Part shown: positions 15,636-23,448 of the stretch, piece by piece | How the letters are laid out: each line of letters starts with the position of its first letter | Numbering within the stretch: position 1 is the stretch's first letter | Assembly: GCA_031549965.1 (NCBI GenBank) | Contig: JAVBPB010000021.1 | Location: 1-25,826 of the forward strand | Source: JAVBPB01 sp031549965 | Lineage (GTDB): Bacteria > Bacillota > Clostridia > Lachnospirales > Lachnospiraceae | Direction of reading: 5' to 3' | DNA: 25,826 nt | Made by a program: the position numbers and the translations under genes | The notes under the pieces: generated by a model | The model's input: the letters and a program-made list of their open reading frames with translations, nothing else | The model's database searches: none | What the model was told of the DNA's origin: nothing

Positions 15636-15660
15636 ATTTATTTTCTCCTTTTTTGAATTT

Positions 15661-15711
15661 GTTAGCATTTGCTAACCACTTTATGATATCATAAAATTAC
15701 AAAAGAGTCAA
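15661..15711 (-). promoter_or_regulatory. Promoter and operator-like palindrome of the metal-ATPase operon
   Basis: TTGACT (15711-15706) and TATCAT (15688-15683) are spaced by 17 bases on the minus strand. A perfect dyad GTTAGCA-TT-TGCTAAC (15661-15676) lies right at the predicted start of transcription. The form suggests a metalloregulator site (DtxR/MntR-like in shape); the regulator is unknown. Confidence 0.65.
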
Positions 15712-15849
15712 GCTTATAAAGCTTTACAAAATGGTTTTAGCTTATTTCTTACTAACTATAGTATTTCATCAAAATTAGTTTAGTATTTTTTATTTCTTAT
15801 GGTTTTTACGGCTAAGTAAAGTGATTCCAGTATTTATTTATTTTTGTTA

Positions 15850-15878
15850 TTGACAAATTATAAAACAAAGGTTATTAT
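15850..15878 (+). promoter_or_regulatory. SigA-type promoter of the DUF2325 gene
   Basis: TTGACA (15850-15855) and TATTAT (15873-15878) are spaced by 17 bases. Two related 17-base motifs begin AGTTAG at 15881 and 15955 (13/17 identical), at the start site and in the leader. They share TTAG elements with the palindrome of the divergent operon. Confidence 0.65.
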
Positions 15879-15997
15879 GTAGTTAGTCTTAGGTAACTTA
15901 ATCAAAACACTGCTCAAACAATGTGTAATTATATTGATTGCATAGTAACCAAAAGTTAGCTTTAGATACCAAAAGCACATAGAGAGGATGAAAAAAA

Positions 15998-16282
15998 ATG
16001 AGCGTTGTAATTATAGGTGGTAATGACAGAATGGTATGTTTATATAAAAATTTATGCCAAAAATACGATTGTAAATTTAAGGTCTTTACCCAAATGTCTT
16101 CACATCTTAAAGAACAAATAGGTAAACCTGATCTTCTAATATTGTTTACAAATACTGTTTCACATAAAATGATAAACTGTGCCGTCCAAAATGTTAATAA
16201 AGATAAGACTCTAATAAAACGTTCTCATAGTAGTAGTTTAGCTTCATTGGAAAACATTTTGCAAAGTGTTGTTAATCAGTAA
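15998..16282 (+). CDS. DUF2325 family protein
   Basis: This 94-residue protein matches DUF2325: MSVVIIGGNDRMVCLYKNLC at the start, a single alpha/beta fold with KVFTQMS, then DLLILFTNTVSHKM and the C-terminal RSHSSSLASLENIL. The length is full for the family. The function is not established. The conserved Cys and His residues and its frequent placement beside metal or iron genes suggest a redox or metal-related role (inference). It is transcribed divergently from the DUF6110/P1B-ATPase operon across a 360-base region with several TTAG-type motifs. AGAGAGG lies about ten bases before the start. Confidence 0.88.
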   Translation: MSVVIIGGNDRMVCLYKNLCQKYDCKFKVFTQMSSHLKEQIGKPDLLILFTNTVSHKMINCAVQNVNKDKTLIKRSHSSSLASLENILQSVVNQ

Positions 16283-16390
16283 ATACTTGATAAATCCCTA
16301 TTTACATATACAAAACTTTATTCTTGTCCTAAGCCTTCATCTAATGTAAGGTCAAGCTTATAGCTACATATTGCTATTCCGATTTTTAAG

Positions 16391-16428
16391 ATAAACTAAA
16401 GGCGACACGAGTGTCGCCTTTAGTTTAT
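16391..16428. terminator. Strong hairpin between convergent DUF2325 and spoVG
   Basis: A perfect 18-bp stem (16391-16408 with 16411-16428) with a GC-rich top (GGCGACAC) sits 10 bases past the spoVG stop. It can act on both strands, though the T-run on the minus strand is inside the stem. Confidence 0.7.
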
Positions 16429-16437
16429 AAATACCTT

Positions 16438-16704
16438 CTAATTACCTTCTAAAATAACAGTCTCATACTTCTCAAGAATAAGCTTTTGAATCTTTTCTCT
16501 GGTTTCGGAGTTAATAGGATGTGTAATATCTCTATATTCGCCATCCCCTGCTTTCCTACTAGGCATAGCAATAAACAAACCCTTTTCCCCATCAATAATC
16601 TTAATATCATGAACAACAAATTCATTATCAAGAGTTATAGAAACCACAGCTTTCATCTTTCCTTCTTTACTAACTTTCCTTACCCTAACATCAGTGATTT
16701 GCAT
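16438..16704 (-). CDS. spoVG: SpoVG, sporulation and global RNA/DNA-binding regulator
   Basis: This 88-residue protein is SpoVG: MQITDVRVRKV, the glycine-containing turn KGLFIAMPSRK, then DITHPINSETREKI. The length is normal. SpoVG is a small nucleic-acid-binding protein that affects septation, sporulation and many regulons in Firmicutes. GGGGG lies ten bases before the ATG. It follows glgD by 41 bases on the same strand, so it is probably co-transcribed with glgC and glgD; this order is common in Lachnospiraceae. A strong hairpin follows it. With spoIIID in the same window it supports a spore-forming lineage. Confidence 0.95.
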   Translation of the reverse strand: MQITDVRVRKVSKEGKMKAVVSITLDNEFVVHDIKIIDGEKGLFIAMPSRKAGDGEYRDITHPINSETREKIQKLILEKYETVILEGN

Positions 16705-16745
16705 AATGAAACCCCCTTTAGAACCAAACTTAGGTCAGTAAATAG

Positions 16746-17873
16746 TTACAGAACATATCTTTCATTTTTTTCAATTACAACTTTTACCTGACCACCTTCT
16801 CCTATGTGAGTTGTATTTGCTCTGATTGTGTCTCTGCTTTCAACAATACAATTTTCAATTCTTGTATTATCTCCGATATATACATCATTTAAAATAATAG
16901 AATTCTTAATCAAACAATTATTTCCAACATAAACTTTCTTAAATAAAATAGAGTTTTCAATATTACCATTAATAATACATCCACTGGACACTAAGCTGTT
17001 CTTAACCCCACATCCCTTGTTATACTTAGCTGGTGGAAGATCATCAATCTTAGAATAAACTTCTGGATAACTCTTAAAGAAGAAATCTCTAATATCTTTG
17101 TTAAGGAAATCCATGTTTGTTTTATAATAAGATTCAACTGATGCAATATTGCTCCAGTAGCTGTCTAAGTGATATGCATAAATCTTTTTAACATTCTTGT
17201 ATCTAATTAAAATATCTGAAACAAAGTCGAAGTTTTCTTCTTTTGCTGATTTTTCTATTAATTCAATTAATTGTCTTCTTCTTATTACATAAACACCAGT
17301 TGATACTAAATTAGTTTTAGCTGTTGCAACAATTGGTTTTTCTTCAAATTCTTCAATTCTTCCATCTTCATTAGTTTTAATAACACCAAATCTGCTGGCA
17401 TCTTCTAATTCTGGAATTTCTTTGCAAACTACAGTAATATCAGCTTTCTTTGCAATGTGGTATTCTAATACCTTATTGTAGTCTAGCTTGTACACACCAT
17501 CTCCGGATGCTATTACAACATATGGTTCGTGACTATTCTTTAAGAATCCGATGTTTTGATATATAGCATCTGCTGTTCCTCTGTACCAGAAACTGTTTTC
17601 TGCTGTGATAGTTGGTGTAAATACGTAAAGTCCCCCTTGTTTTCTACCGAAATCCCACCATTTTGATGAGTTAAGGTGTTCATTTAAGGATTTTGCATTA
17701 TATTGTGTAAATACTGCAACTCTTTGTATATGTGAATTGGACATATTACTAAGTGCAAAGTCGATACTTCTGTAACTTCCAGCAACAGGCATTGCTGATA
17801 TCGCTCTTTTATTTGATAATTCCTGCATTTTTGAATTATTTCCACCTGCTAAAATTATTCCAGTCGCTCTCAT
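16746..17873 (-). CDS. glgD: GlgD, glucose-1-phosphate adenylyltransferase subunit
   Basis: This 375-residue ADP-glucose pyrophosphorylase paralogue has a nucleotidyltransferase N-domain (GIILAGGNNSKM) and a left-handed beta-helix C-domain (hexapeptide repeats near 290-350, such as NSIILNDVYIGDNTRIENC). In Firmicutes GlgD pairs with GlgC in a heterotetramer that makes ADP-glucose for glycogen. GlgD itself has weak or no activity: the GlgC loop GGQGSRL is replaced by GGNNSKM, as usual for GlgD. Its ATG overlaps the glgC stop codon by four bases (17870-17873), which implies coupled translation and equal dosage. Confidence 0.95.
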   Translation of the reverse strand: MRATGIILAGGNNSKMQELSNKRAISAMPVAGSYRSIDFALSNMSNSHIQRVAVFTQYNAKSLNEHLNSSKWWDFGRKQGGLYVFTPTITAENSFWYRGTADAIYQNIGFLKNSHEPYVVIASGDGVYKLDYNKVLEYHIAKKADITVVCKEIPELEDASRFGVIKTNEDGRIEEFEEKPIVATAKTNLVSTGVYVIRRRQLIELIEKSAKEENFDFVSDILIRYKNVKKIYAYHLDSYWSNIASVESYYKTNMDFLNKDIRDFFFKSYPEVYSKIDDLPPAKYNKGCGVKNSLVSSGCIINGNIENSILFKKVYVGNNCLIKNSIILNDVYIGDNTRIENCIVESRDTIRANTTHIGEGGQVKVVIEKNERYVL

Positions 17874-19144
17874 TTATTTTCACCTACCTTGTTTAATGTT
17901 TCTCCTCCAGCCAAATATCCGTTAGGATAATCATCTGGTTTTGTCGTACCGTTAATAGCTGTATTCTTTCCAATCTTTACATTAGGTGGAATGTAAGAAT
18001 TTTCTCCTACAACTACTAGTCCAAATGAATAAATGTTAGGATCCAAAACGTTTAGAATCTCTTCTCCAACACCAAGTTCAACATTCTCACTAATTTCAAC
18101 ATTCTCAGCAACAATTGACTTATTAATGATGGTTCCTGCCCCAATTGAGGTATCCTTCATAATGATTGAATCTCTAATAACAGCACCAGGTCCTATATAC
18201 ACACCAGAGCCTATTACTGAATTATAAACTTCGCCATGAATCTCTGAACCCTCACCAACAATAGCTCTGTCTACAGAAGCGGTGTCAGATATAAATTGTG
18301 GTGGTATTGTGTCACTCTTAGTATAAATTCTCCAGAACTCTTCATATAAATTAAATTCAGGAATAATATCAATAAGTTCCATATTAGCTTCCCAATATGA
18401 ACCAAGTGTTCCAACGTCTTTCCAATATCCATTGTATTCGTATGCAAATACTCTGTTTCCTCTTTCATGACAATATGGAATTATATGTTTACCAAAATCA
18501 CAATTCTTTTGATCTGATAAAGTAATTAATGCATTACGAAGTATCTTCCAGCTAAATATATAAATACCCATAGAAGCAAGATTACTTCTTGGATTTTTTG
18601 GTTTTTCTTCAAATTCAGTAATTCTTCTGTCTTCATCCGTAATTACAACGCCAAAACGACTTGCCTCTTCAATTGGCACAGGTATTGTTGCTATTGTAAT
18701 ATCTGCATTATTTGCTTTGTGGAACTCAAGCATAATTTCGTAATCCATCTTGTAAATATGGTCACCTGATAAAATTAAAACATATTCAGGGTTATAATAT
18801 TCCATATACTCTAAATTCTGATAGATAGCATTAGCTGTACCTGTATACCATTCACTGCTTGTGCTCTTTTCGTATGGAGGAAGTACTGAAACTCCACCTA
18901 TATTCCTGTCTAAGTCCCAAGGAATACCAATTCCTATATGCGTGTTTAATCTTAATGGTTGGTATTGTGTAAGCACACCTACTGTATCAACTCCTGAGTT
19001 AATACAATTACTAAGTGGAAAATCTATTATTCTGTACTTTCCGCCAAAAGCAACTGCCGGTTTGGCAACTTTTGCTGTAAGTACTCCTAATCTACTACCT
19101 TGTCCACCTGCTAATAGCATAGCTATCATTTCTTTTTTAATCAT
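17870..19144 (-). CDS. glgC: GlgC, glucose-1-phosphate adenylyltransferase catalytic subunit
   Basis: This 424-residue enzyme makes ADP-glucose from ATP and glucose-1-phosphate, the committed step of bacterial glycogen synthesis. Seen: the pyrophosphorylase loop LAGGQGSRLGVLT with KPAV, the region GTANAIYQN, the metal-binding LSGDHIYKMDY, EFEEKP, and a hexapeptide beta-helix at the C-terminus (GEGSEIHGEVYNSVIGSGVYIG). ATG 19144 is chosen because AGAGGTG lies six bases before it; a GTG at 19153 is part of that ribosome site. An extended -10 lies about 30 bases upstream. It heads the operon glgC-glgD-spoVG. Confidence 0.96.
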   Translation of the reverse strand: MIKKEMIAMLLAGGQGSRLGVLTAKVAKPAVAFGGKYRIIDFPLSNCINSGVDTVGVLTQYQPLRLNTHIGIGIPWDLDRNIGGVSVLPPYEKSTSSEWYTGTANAIYQNLEYMEYYNPEYVLILSGDHIYKMDYEIMLEFHKANNADITIATIPVPIEEASRFGVVITDEDRRITEFEEKPKNPRSNLASMGIYIFSWKILRNALITLSDQKNCDFGKHIIPYCHERGNRVFAYEYNGYWKDVGTLGSYWEANMELIDIIPEFNLYEEFWRIYTKSDTIPPQFISDTASVDRAIVGEGSEIHGEVYNSVIGSGVYIGPGAVIRDSIIMKDTSIGAGTIINKSIVAENVEISENVELGVGEEILNVLDPNIYSFGLVVVGENSYIPPNVKIGKNTAINGTTKPDDYPNGYLAGGETLNKVGENK

Positions 19145-19174
19145 GCAAATCACCTCTTGTTGTTTAATATTAAT

Positions 19175-19183
19175 ATTATATCA
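19175..19183 (-). promoter_or_regulatory. Extended -10 promoter of glgC-glgD-spoVG
   Basis: TGaTATAAT on the minus strand lies about 30 bases before the glgC start. The -35 is poor. The leader is very short, so control is more likely at initiation. Confidence 0.5.
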
Positions 19184-19435
19184 CAATTTTAAGAAATATG
19201 AAATAAAATTTACCAAATTTCTTAAAATAATTTGTTAAATTTTTGTAAATTTAACTAAAACAAATATATTGCTATTATTTACTATTATCCTCCTTTAATT
19301 TACTTGTTTTTTACTAATTTATACTACTTTTTAAAGTTCATATTAACTTTCTTTAATCTTTTGTGAAAAAATAAACATCCTAATTTTAACATTTTTATTA
19401 TTAATATAATAATTTTATATTAATAATAATTTTTA

Positions 19436-19464
19436 TTGGATTTTTTCTATATCTTGGTTATAAT
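19436..19464 (+). promoter_or_regulatory. SigA-type promoter of murC
   Basis: TTGGAT (19436-19441) and TATAAT (19459-19464) are spaced by 17 bases, 38 bases before the murC start. The rest of the 357-base divergent region 19145-19501 is very AT-rich and shows nothing else. Confidence 0.65.
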
Positions 19465-19501
19465 ACATATAGTATATAAATTTAGATAGGATGTGTTTAA
19501 T

Positions 19502-20881
19502 ATGTATAAAATTGATTTTAAAAACCCAATTTCTATTCACTTTATTGGAATAGGAGGCATAAGCATGAGTGGTCTGGCTGAAATACTACATAATGCACAC
19601 TTTTCCATAAGTGGTTCAGATGCCAAAGAAAGCAAAATTACTAAGCATCTGGAAGAGTTAGGTATTAATGTATTATATGGACAAAGACCCTCAAATATTA
19701 CTAAAAATATTGATTTGGTTGTCTATACTGCTGCTATTAATCCTGATAACCCAGAATATATGGAAGTAATTAATCAAAATATTCCTATGATGGATAGAGC
19801 CGAGCTTCTTGGACAGATTATGAAAAACTATGAAAATGCCATCGCCATTTCTGGAACTCACGGAAAAACTACCACTACCTCAATGGTTTCACAAATCCTT
19901 TTGTCTGCCGGTTTAGATCCTACCATTTCAGTTGGAGGTATTTTAAAAGCAATAAATGGCAATATTAGAATTGGTAACTCAGAAAATTTTGTTACTGAGG
20001 CGTGTGAGTATACCAATAGTTTTCTTAAATTTTATCCCAAAATGGCTATAATCTTAAATATAGAAGAAGATCATCTTGATTTTTTCACAGGAATTGAAAT
20101 GATACGTAAATCTTTTAAAGATTTTGCCAACAGACTTCCTGATGACGGGCTTCTTATTATCAATGCAGATATAGATAGTATACCATATTTTATTGACGAT
20201 TTAAAGTGCAAAGTAATAACTTATGGTTCAAAAATAGAATTTGACTATTATGCAAAAAATATATCTTACGATGAAATGGGTCATGGTAGTTATGACTTGT
20301 ATATTAAGGGAGAATTTATTGACAGGATAGATTTAAGCGTTATTGGAGAACATAATATATATAATTCTCTATCAGCAATAGCTCTTGCACGAGAAATGAA
20401 TATAACTTTAGATACAATAAAAAAAGGATTGCTTAATTTTATTGGTACTGACAGACGTTTTGAGTATAAAGGTGAAATTGGTGGAATTACAATTATTGAT
20501 GACTATGCCCATCATCCTACTGAAATAGAAGCAACTCTTACTGCTGCTAAAAATTATCCTCATAAAACTATCTGGTGTGTTTTTCAACCTCATACCTATA
20601 CTAGAACAAAAGCATTTTTAAAAGAATTTGCACTTTCCTTATCTCATGCCGATAAAATTGTATTAACTGATATTTATGCAGCCAGAGAATCTAATCCTCA
20701 TGACATACATTCCAAAGATTTATTAAATGAATTAGCTAAATTAGGCAAAGATGCTTATTATTTCGATTCTTTTAACGATATTGAGAATTTTCTTCTCCAA
20801 CAATGTGAGAGTGGTGATTTGTTGATAACTATGGGTGCCGGAGACGTGCTTTCTATAGGAGAAACCCTACTTGGCAGTTAG
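19502..20881 (+). CDS. murC: UDP-N-acetylmuramate--L-alanine ligase
   Basis: This 459-residue cytoplasmic Mur ligase adds L-Ala to UDP-MurNAc using ATP, the first amino acid of the peptidoglycan stem. Seen: the N-terminal UDP-binding loop FIGIGGISMSGLAEIL, the ATP loop SGTHGKTTTTSM near 115, the central EACEYTNSF and NIEEDHLDFF, GEHNIYNSLSAIALA, and the C-terminal DDYAHHPTEI and FQPHTYTRT. Full length. ATG 19502 is preferred to an upstream GTG (19493), which is too close to the AGG of the ribosome site. It is followed by a terminator that itself contains DnaA boxes. Confidence 0.96.
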   Translation: MYKIDFKNPISIHFIGIGGISMSGLAEILHNAHFSISGSDAKESKITKHLEELGINVLYGQRPSNITKNIDLVVYTAAINPDNPEYMEVINQNIPMMDRAELLGQIMKNYENAIAISGTHGKTTTTSMVSQILLSAGLDPTISVGGILKAINGNIRIGNSENFVTEACEYTNSFLKFYPKMAIILNIEEDHLDFFTGIEMIRKSFKDFANRLPDDGLLIINADIDSIPYFIDDLKCKVITYGSKIEFDYYAKNISYDEMGHGSYDLYIKGEFIDRIDLSVIGEHNIYNSLSAIALAREMNITLDTIKKGLLNFIGTDRRFEYKGEIGGITIIDDYAHHPTEIEATLTAAKNYPHKTIWCVFQPHTYTRTKAFLKEFALSLSHADKIVLTDIYAARESNPHDIHSKDLLNELAKLGKDAYYFDSFNDIENFLLQQCESGDLLITMGAGDVLSIGETLLGS

Positions 20882-20911
20882 TTATCCACATTATCCACAT
20901 GTTTATCAACA
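20882..20911. promoter_or_regulatory. DnaA-box triplet 1
   Basis: Two perfect TTATCCACA boxes in tandem (20882-20890, 20891-20899) are followed by TTATCAACA (20903-20911, 8/9). A 7/9 box lies on the other strand at 20929-20937. The first box begins right after the murC stop codon. Confidence 0.8.
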
Positions 20912-20935
20912 TTTTATGTTAATAAACATGTGGAT
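20893..20935 (+). terminator. murC terminator built from DnaA-box sequence
   Basis: A 14-bp perfect stem (20893-20906 with 20922-20935) is followed by TTTTTA. It shares bases with two of the DnaA boxes, so part of the box pattern could reflect the hairpin. The second triplet, however, has no hairpin. Confidence 0.75.
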
Positions 20936-21046
20936 TTTTAGTTTACATAAGAATAAATGTTATTTTTAACTAATTAATCTAAAAAATGAACTATTTAAAC
21001 CAATCACAGCTTGTACAACAATAAAAACATGAGTTATGTGGACTAA

Positions 21047-21085
21047 CTTTCCACATTATCCACATTATCCACATGCTTATCAACA
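21047..21085. promoter_or_regulatory. DnaA-box triplet 2
   Basis: CTTTCCACA (7/9), two perfect TTATCCACA boxes (21056-21064, 21065-21073) and TTATCAACA (21077-21085). The 30 bases 21056-21085 repeat 20882-20911 with a single difference, 174 bases downstream. It lies 100 bases before the dnaD promoter. Confidence 0.85.
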
Positions 21086-21183
21086 ATTAACTTAAAATCA
21101 TTGTCCTAAAGTTAACAATTAATGTATAAAATTTTACTTTCAAGGTTGCAGATTAATTTTATGTTTTCTTTTAAGACGTTATG

Positions 21184-21192
21184 TGCTATAAT
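21184..21192 (+). promoter_or_regulatory. Extended -10 promoter of dnaD-dnaC
   Basis: TGcTATAAT lies 47 bases before the dnaD start. The -35 is weak, which may leave room for an activator or repressor such as DnaA at the boxes upstream. Confidence 0.5.
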
Positions 21193-21238
21193 TATCTTCT
21201 ACGCATATTAATTGTTAATTTTAAGGGCTTGGTGACTT

Positions 21239-22303
21239 ATGAATGAATTAAATATATACTCAAACTTAATGTCTAATATCACTGCTATTCCCAATGTATT
21301 TATTGATACCTACATGTCCAATGCAAATGGTGAATATGTTAAGATATATTTATATCTGTTAAGACATTTAAATAATAAAAGTTCCTTGTCTGTATCTAAA
21401 ATTGCAGATTTTTTTGATCATACTGAAAGAGATATAATCAAGGCTTTAAACTATTGGGAAAAGGTTAATTTAATAAAGCTTGATTATGATTGTGATAGTA
21501 ATTTAACTGCGGTTACCTTACTTGAATTTATGCCACAAATAACCAAAGAAGAACCTAAGGTCTTAGATGAACCTAAAAAGTTTACTCCTGTGGCTAATCC
21601 TATCATTTCTGAAAAACCAACCTACAGCCAAAGTCAAATTAAAAAAATAACTACAAATGATGAGATGCAGCAATTACTATATATTGCTCAAAAATATCTT
21701 GGTAGAACTCTAAGTTCCACCGATTTAAATACACTAATATATTTTTACGAAGCCTTAAGTCTTTCCACCGATTTAATTATGTATCTTTTAGAGTACTGTG
21801 TTTCAAAGAATCAAAAAAGCATGAGATACATAGAAAAGGTTGCCTTATCCTGGGTTAATGATGGTATTACAACTGTAGAAAAGGCTAAGGAAAATACAAG
21901 CTTATTTAGCTCTAATTATTTTTCCGTAATGAAAGCCTTCGGAATAAATGACCGAAACCCTGTTGAAAGTGAAATGAATTTTATCAAAAAATGGCTTGAG
22001 GTATATCAATTTGATATAAATATCATCCTTGAAGCCTGTAATCGAACTATGAATCAAATACATAAACCTAGTTTTAATTATGCTGATACTATGCTTTCTA
22101 AATGGCATAGTCACCGTGTAAGACATTTAAGTGATATTTCTAATATTGATAAAGCTCATAATCAGTCTAAAGATAAAAAAGATACTCCAAAAAATTCTTT
22201 GGTAAAACCTTTACCTAAAGGATCTTTTCCTCAAAGAGAATATGAAACTAATGATTATATGGATATGGAAAAGAAATTTTTAAATTATAAAGGAAGTGAT
22301 TAG
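21239..22303 (+). CDS. dnaD: DnaD-domain primosomal replication protein
   Basis: This 354-residue protein has a winged-helix N-terminal domain (about 20-105, including SVSKIADFFDHTERDIIKAL). A linker follows, then two DnaD/DnaB C-terminal-type domains (about 145-215 with VALSWVNDGITTVEKA; about 225-300 ending in YADTMLSKWHSH), the YxxxxIxxxW signature of DnaD. DnaD-type proteins remodel DNA and help load the replicative helicase at the origin. GGCTTGGTG lies just upstream of ATG. It is one base from the helicase loader gene, forming a two-gene replication-initiation operon behind two DnaA-box triplets. The orthologue name is approximate: clostridial DnaD-like proteins combine features of B. 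subtilis DnaD and DnaB. Confidence 0.88.
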   Translation: MNELNIYSNLMSNITAIPNVFIDTYMSNANGEYVKIYLYLLRHLNNKSSLSVSKIADFFDHTERDIIKALNYWEKVNLIKLDYDCDSNLTAVTLLEFMPQITKEEPKVLDEPKKFTPVANPIISEKPTYSQSQIKKITTNDEMQQLLYIAQKYLGRTLSSTDLNTLIYFYEALSLSTDLIMYLLEYCVSKNQKSMRYIEKVALSWVNDGITTVEKAKENTSLFSSNYFSVMKAFGINDRNPVESEMNFIKKWLEVYQFDINIILEACNRTMNQIHKPSFNYADTMLSKWHSHRVRHLSDISNIDKAHNQSKDKKDTPKNSLVKPLPKGSFPQREYETNDYMDMEKKFLNYKGSD

Positions 22304-22304
22304 T

Positions 22305-23294
22305 TTGCCATTAAAAAATTCTCAATATGATATAATCAGCAGAGAATATAATTCAAAACAATATAAAAATAAACGTGATTTTGATAAACGAATTTTAGAA
22401 ATATATGAAAAAATCCCGGAAATTAAGGAAATTGATGAAAAAATAGCCTCTAATTCTGTTTTAGAGGCTAAAAGAATCTTATTTGATGAAATTGATTCTT
22501 TAGATGATTTAAATCATGAAAATAAATTACTATCCAAAAGAAAATCTGATCTTTTATTACTTAATAATTATCCTATTAATTTTTTGCAACCCCGTTATCA
22601 TTGTAGCGACTGTAAAGATACCGGTTATATAAATAATAAAAAATGCCATTGTTTTAAACAGGCTATTGTTGATTTTGTTTATTCTCAATCCAATATAAAA
22701 AGTATTTTGGAAAAAGAGAACTTTAATAATTTTTCTCTTGATTATTATCCCAAAACATTTATTGATAAAAATTTACAAATATCCGCATATGATAATATAA
22801 AAAGGGTTGTTAGTATTGTTAAAAACTTTATTAATACTTTTGATAGTTCCTATAACAATCTTCTCTTATATGGTAATACCGGCGTAGGTAAAACTTTTTT
22901 GTCAAACTGCATTGCAAAGGAATTACTAGATAAAGCCTACACTGTAATATATTTAACATCCTTTCAATTATTTGATATTCTTGAGAAAAATAAATTTAAT
23001 AAATGGGATGAAGACGAAAATATTTCTGAGCAGTTTGATTATATTCTTGATTGCGATTTATTAATTTTAGATGACTTAGGTACTGAATTAAATAACAGTT
23101 TTATAATTTCTCAATTATTTTTATGTATAAACGAAAGATATCTTCGACAAAAATCAACAATAATTTCAACAAATCTATCTTTAGCTAATTTAAATGAGCA
23201 GTATACTGAGAGAATATTTTCAAGAATTTCCAGTAATTACACCATGTTAAAAATATTTGGCAATGATATAAGACTTTTAAAGGTTTTTTCATAA
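22305..23294 (+). CDS. dnaC: DnaC/DnaI-type helicase loader ATPase
   Basis: This 329-residue AAA+ protein loads the replicative helicase onto DNA. Seen: an N-terminal helical part (PLKNSQYDIISREYN), a zinc-binding motif CSDCKDTGYINNKKCHC near 103-119, Walker A YGNTGVGKTFLSN near 190, Walker B LLILDDLG near 250, a sensor segment TIISTNLS, and an arginine finger region TERIFSRISSNY. TTG 22305 is chosen: AGGAAGTG lies six bases upstream and the MPLKNSQYD start is typical of the family. The GTG at 22296 is part of that site. It follows dnaD with a one-base gap, so the two are translated together. Confidence 0.92.
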   Translation: MPLKNSQYDIISREYNSKQYKNKRDFDKRILEIYEKIPEIKEIDEKIASNSVLEAKRILFDEIDSLDDLNHENKLLSKRKSDLLLLNNYPINFLQPRYHCSDCKDTGYINNKKCHCFKQAIVDFVYSQSNIKSILEKENFNNFSLDYYPKTFIDKNLQISAYDNIKRVVSIVKNFINTFDSSYNNLLLYGNTGVGKTFLSNCIAKELLDKAYTVIYLTSFQLFDILEKNKFNKWDEDENISEQFDYILDCDLLILDDLGTELNNSFIISQLFLCINERYLRQKSTIISTNLSLANLNEQYTERIFSRISSNYTMLKIFGNDIRLLKVFS

Positions 23295-23353
23295 ATCCAA
23301 ATTAATATAGAAATTTTTACATTTTTTGACCTAAAATGTGTGATGTATTACTC

Positions 23354-23382
23354 TTGACTAACACGTTACATAATGGTATAAA
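23354..23382 (+). promoter_or_regulatory. SigA-type promoter of prs
   Basis: TTGACT (23354-23359) and TATAAA (23377-23382) are spaced by 17 bases, 66 bases before the start codon. Confidence 0.7.
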
Positions 23383-23448
23383 TTTAGTATAAACTTATGT
23401 TACTATTTAAATCAACTTATAATATATACTAGATGGAGGAAATTATTC

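Noticed and set aside
20882..21238. Chromosomal origin (oriC)
   Set aside because: DnaA boxes are dense, but dnaA, dnaN, rpmH and similar origin neighbours are absent and genes on both sides are non-origin. A DnaA-box regulatory or titration cluster fits better.
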